From the NCBI GenBank assembly GCA_037953745.1, contig JBAKBP010003136.1, positions 96,057 to 160,056 of the forward strand: a stretch of DNA of 64,000 nucleotides, given 5' to 3'. Within the stretch, counting starts at the first letter, position 1. Each line of letters begins with the position of its first letter. The notes under the pieces are model-generated. The model was not told the DNA's origin and ran no database searches. It saw nothing but the letters and a program-made list of their open reading frames with translations. Made by a program: the position numbers and the translations under genes. Of the stretch, positions 62,035 to 64,000 are shown one piece after another. The stretch comes from Lithodes maja (Eukaryota; Arthropoda; Malacostraca; Decapoda; Lithodidae).

Positions 62035-64000
62035 TGTGACGTTGACCACTCCGTTAGAACCGCATGGCTTGTCCTACAGTGACTCGCTAGGATCGCCAGG
62101 GCAGTGGATGGGGCTACAGTTTATGTATTAGAGTGTGCTTTATTTAATATGAAAGCTCGTGTCATGGGCAGTCCAGACAGGCTCTTTGTTTTCGCCCATG
62201 TCAAGGCTTTATATATTTAATTGTAAAGTATATGTTTTGTCATTAACTAGTAATGATAGGATCTGGGAGAGAGAGAGGGAGTAGAACGGAGTGAGAGGGG
62301 GCGCGCAGTGTTTTTTGTCCCGCTCGATGACGTCACGGCTGGCTGCTTCGCGGGGGTTGGTGGAGAGAGGTCCTTACCATGTTGCGAGCTCTGTGAGTGG
62401 TCGGTCGACTCGTAACCGTTAGTTTCCCACGCGGCTCGAGCTAGTGCGAAGTATATATACTAGTTCCTCGCCACTCTCTCCCTCAGATCTGGTTTCTAGA
62501 ACGCATCCATCTTTATCCCTTGCAACCTGTCCCCGCTCTTACCTGAGAATCTTTTCCTCGGCCTATCTCTCTCATTTTCCATATCTTTCACCATCTTTAT
62601 TAATATTATACCCCCTCTGGTTAACCCTGCAAAATCAGCTTCATGCTGGCCAGTTGTATTGTGTGTTAAGGTCTGATATAACCTGTGTATGTTAGTTGTT
62701 AAGATAAGTGGATCACGAAGCATTGGTTGGTTTTCATATTGCTGCTTCCTTTAACCCGGGAGCTGCGGGAAGACTCTTAAGAGTTCCCCCGGCGGACTGC
62801 GGGAAGACTCTCTGGAGTAAGTAAAACTAAAAATCAACTTTTTACATCGAAAAAAAAATATTTTTTTTATTTTTATTTTTTTATTTTTTTATTTTTGTTT
62901 GGCCCCTGGGCCATGCAAAATCTCAGTCCTCTACCTCCCCTCCTTCCCCACTTTCCTCCTATTCCTCAGTTATCACCTATTTTCCCTATTATTCCCTTAT
63001 TCTGAGGTATATTTTTGTGCTAACATTAGCGAGTTGCAAGCAGGGTGTTGTCATCACTGATGGCCATCGAGTGCAAGAGAGAGAGAGAGAGTATCGATCG
63101 ACTGTGTCGCAGTGGCCTTGGGGAAAATTGGCGGGAAGCTAGCTTGCCTCACCCATACATTATACAACTCGCGGGCTATATCTCCGATTTTGACCATCCA
63201 AACGCTGTTTTCACTCGTTTTATTGTTGTTTCAGGTTAATACCTTTATAATCAACCCATAATAGGCGCATATGGATAATTATTAATGCTATTAATGGTAC
63301 AATGAATATTTTAGTGACGAAAAACCTCAAATACGTCAGCACAGGGGGACGTTTTCATTTACTCCCGTGCGCACTTCAGAGGTTAATTATTAGTGTTCTG
63401 CTGGATTAGATAATGCTAGACTAGGAGTCTGATACAAAAGGTATTGTTTCCTATGAGTGCTGGCTTTAGTTAAAAGCGGCACAACATACCTGAGAACTGG
63501 AGTTGATTGAGTAAATCCTAGTCTGTGTGCCATTGAGAGTAGAGCATGCACAAATGAGGGCTTTTTGCCTATACCATTCTGCACTGTTCTAGTCTCGATT
63601 GTTTGTCTTTGAGGTACGCCAGGAGAACGCTTAATACTTCGGTATTAAGGTTTCTCAAGAGAGCTACCCTTCAGTATAACGTAATATTTGACACACAGAC
63701 TTGAGATTTGCACTAGGCTATGCAGCATGCCATGCGCACCAGTATCTCGTATCATTGACTCTAGCTAGACTTTATCAATCATAGTAGACATTAAGTATAT
63801 TAAGCTAATTACTCTTTTTATGCATACCCATTTATGATTACACAAGCATTTCGCAGCCTAGTTTGATGTATTGAGACACAAACGACTTAGGCTCTTTTTG
63901 TTGATAGGAATACTGTATTGTGGCGATTATTATTAGTGTTGTAGTGTTTAGGATATTCTTGGCTCCGACGGCATTGTATATTCTGCCTTTTTGTGTGCAT
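62035..64000 (+). repeat. Gmr1 copy C 3' LTR (with MITE, cut by window end)
   Basis: Nearly identical to the 5' LTR along its visible length. It is interrupted at TTAA by a 628-bp MITE. The end of the LTR and the right flank are outside the window. Confidence 0.92.
62755..63382. mobile_element. TTAA MITE, piggyBac-like, family B, copy 2
   Basis: 628 bp, flanked by TTAA at 62751-62754 and 63383-63386. The paired 5' LTR at 55192 shows the empty site with one TTAA, so the boundaries and duplication are exact. It has the same ends and doubled subterminal repeat as copy 1 at 2776-3407. Confidence 0.93.

Larger units (their letters stand above)
54476..64000 (+). mobile_element. Gmr1-like Ty3/Gypsy retrotransposon, copy C (other subfamily)
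   Basis: A plus-strand element: 5' LTR 54476-56260, leader, Gag-Pol 56471-61560, PPT, and 3' LTR from 62035 running off the window. It has the same layout and LTR end bases as copies A and B, but a different LTR body and a diverged polyprotein. Its 3' LTR holds a TTAA MITE. Confidence 0.92.

Noticed and set aside
1..64000. tRNA, rRNA or host protein-coding genes
   Set aside because: I looked for conserved motifs by eye and found none. A covariance-model scan would be needed to exclude small RNAs.

Overview
This is eukaryotic, repeat-dense DNA made almost entirely of transposable elements nested in one another. I found no convincing host protein gene, rRNA or tRNA. The element mix (DIRS1-like, BEL/Pao, INT-before-RT Ty3/Gypsy, CR1, I-clade, Jockey-like and RTE-like LINEs, piggyBac and many TTAA MITEs) fits an invertebrate animal. 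My best guess is an arthropod, probably a decapod crustacean, but that taxonomic placement is inference only.

Layout. 1-2043: 3' half of a Jockey-like LINE with a 43-base poly(A) tail. 2044-4377: decayed BEL/Pao fragment split by a 632-bp TTAA MITE. 4378-12807: an end-to-end DIRS1-like element (DIRS-1, + strand) with inverted terminal repeats, internal complementary region, gag, RT-RNase H-methyltransferase and tyrosine recombinase. 12808-14035: truncated LINE (- strand). 14221-35096: remains of a second, diverged DIRS element (DIRS-2, - strand), broken up by a CR1 LINE (itself carrying a pogo-like foldback element and an inverted RTE-like tail), a 43-bp minisatellite, two related piggyBac-type MITEs and a complete Gmr1-like Gypsy element (copy A). 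35096-36332: start of a LINE ORF1 with an SGNH esterase domain and tandem 5' repeats. 36337-40626: a full-length piggyBac element with an intact 968-residue transposase. 41538-44152: I-clade LINE. 44153-53405: Gmr1-like copy B. 53406-54475: LINE fragment. 54476-end: a diverged Gmr1-like copy C (+ strand), whose 3' LTR carries a second copy of the MITE seen at 2776 and runs off the window.

Main biology. The three Gypsy elements have Ty3/Gypsy enzymes in the Ty1/Copia order (PR-INT-RT-RH) and a SCAN-like Gag, the features of the Gmr1 group. The full-length piggyBac shares both termini and a doubled subterminal repeat with a 480-bp MITE about 5 kb away, so it is a plausible driver of that MITE. 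Insertions can be ordered, because removing them restores reading frames or gives empty sites: DIRS-2 was hit by a piggyBac MITE, which was hit by Gmr1 copy A, whose 3' LTR was hit by another TTAA element. Terminal hairpins of the two DIRS families are kept through matched base changes, which suggests a functional structure.
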